NCBI GenBank assembly: GCA_025928125.1
Contig: JAICKD010000295.1
Coordinates: forward strand, 1-5,279
From: Ktedonobacterales bacterium
Lineage (GTDB): Bacteria > Chloroflexota > Ktedonobacteria > Ktedonobacterales > JADMIN01
DNA: 5,279 nt
Reading direction: 5' to 3'
Shown here: positions 4,687-5,279 of the stretch, piece after piece
Numbering within the stretch: position 1 is the stretch's first letter
Layout: each line of letters opens with the position of its first letter
Made by a program: the position numbers and the translations under genes
Notes under the pieces: generated by a model
Databases searched by the model: none
Told to the model about the DNA's origin: nothing
The model's input: the letters and a program-made list of their open reading frames with translations, nothing else

Positions 4687-5279
4687 ATGCGGCTCTTTGG
4701 CAAGCGGGCATCACAGGTGGATGCGGGCGGTGGCTCCGTGGCTGCGGCGTCTTCCGATGCTGGCGGCGCGCATGATCTGCGCCTCCCTGACGTCACGATT
4801 CACTACCAGAGTTGGGGCCAGCCATCCACCTCGGAGCGCGCGGTCATCCTCATCCACGGGCTGACGGCCAGTTCCATGGCGTTCGCCGAGCTGGGGCCAG
4901 CGCTGGCCGCCCAGGGCTACTACGCCATCGCGCTCGATCTGCGCGGACGCGGACTCAGCTCGAAACCCGCCCATGGCTACAACGTCGCCTTTCACGCCGC
5001 CGACGTGCTGGCGCTCTGCGACGCGCTCAACCTCGACGCGGTCAACGTCGTCGGCCACTCGCTTGGCGCGGTCATCGGCATGTATATTACCGCCATCGCG
5101 CCGCAACGGGTGCGCAAGCTTGTGCTGATCGACGCGGGTGGCAACATCCCGGCGGATACGGCGCAGGCGATCTCCGCCTCGGTCTCGCGGCTGGGGACGG
5201 TCTACCCCTCTCTGGACGCCTTCCTCGGCCTGATGCGCCAGCTGCCGATGCTGCAATGGAACGATCTATGGGAGCAATA
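4687..5279 (+). CDS. Alpha/beta hydrolase, 3' end outside window
   Basis: The frame opens at ATG 4687, behind GGAGGA (4675-4680, 6-nt spacing), and stays open for 197 codons to the window edge, so the C-terminus with the catalytic His is missing. Residues 1-30 are a Gly/Ala/Ser-rich leader of low complexity, not a clear signal peptide. The fold begins at about residue 31. VILIHGLTASS (53-63) carries the oxyanion HG, LDLRGRGLSS (83-92) the strand-4 region, and GHSLG (123-127) the nucleophile Ser125. A conserved LIDAGG lies at 147-152, and the cap begins after it. It starts 52 nt after the hydroxybutyrate dehydrogenase stop with no terminator between, so the two are probably one operon. Sequence resemblance to the hydrolase at 2570-3637 is limited to fold motifs, so it is not a recent duplicate. 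Substrate unknown. Confidence 0.9.
   Translation, partial: MRLFGKRASQVDAGGGSVAAASSDAGGAHDLRLPDVTIHYQSWGQPSTSERAVILIHGLTASSMAFAELGPALAAQGYYAIALDLRGRGLSSKPAHGYNVAFHAADVLALCDALNLDAVNVVGHSLGAVIGMYITAIAPQRVRKLVLIDAGGNIPADTAQAISASVSRLGTVYPSLDAFLGLMRQLPMLQWNDLWEQ

Noticed and set aside
4711..5256. 181-codon minus-strand ORF at the right edge
   Set aside because: It is antisense to an open + strand frame with clear HG and GHSLG hydrolase motifs that runs off the window end.

Overview
The window reads as chromosomal DNA from a fairly GC-rich bacterium with sigma70-type promoters and Shine-Dalgarno starts. A type I-beta (Thermotoga-like) DAHP synthase, a D-3-hydroxybutyrate dehydrogenase of the kind common in Gram-positive and deep-branching phyla, and palindrome-rich intergenic DNA suggest Chloroflexota or a similar lineage. 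That placement is inference only.

Layout, all on the + strand. (1) 1-271 holds no gene I can support. It contains a cluster of DnaA-box-like 9-mers (107-149) and an inverted repeat (247-271) abutting a promoter. (2) 272-660 is a long, elaborate regulatory leader for the DAHP synthase gene. It has a near-consensus promoter (TTGACA, 17 bp, TATACT) and a 20-residue leader peptide (354-416) containing Tyr-Trp-Tyr-Tyr-Tyr-Trp-Tyr. Next come a 10-bp stem, a textbook intrinsic terminator (472-502), two mutually exclusive hairpins (506-561) and an 11-bp hairpin (610-636) just before the ribosome binding site. (3) 661-1740 encodes DAHP synthase, the first enzyme of aromatic amino acid synthesis. (4) 1823-2504 is a visibly more AT-rich islet with a four-helix membrane protein and a 47-residue protein, neither recognised. 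(5) 2570-3637 encodes an alpha/beta hydrolase. (6) 3638-3863 is an intergenic region packed with palindromes. (7) 3864-4634 encodes D-3-hydroxybutyrate dehydrogenase, followed after 52 nt by a second alpha/beta hydrolase that runs off the right edge.

The main discovery candidate is the ribosome-mediated attenuator upstream of the DAHP synthase. The run of Tyr and Trp codons is what a sensor of charged tRNA-Tyr and tRNA-Trp would look like, and the downstream gene makes the common precursor of both amino acids. The enzyme also carries the N-terminal domain that mediates allosteric feedback in its family, so the pathway entry point would be controlled at both transcript and enzyme level. The right half looks like a small catabolic cluster (3-hydroxybutyrate oxidation plus ester hydrolysis), but the hydrolase substrates cannot be read from sequence.
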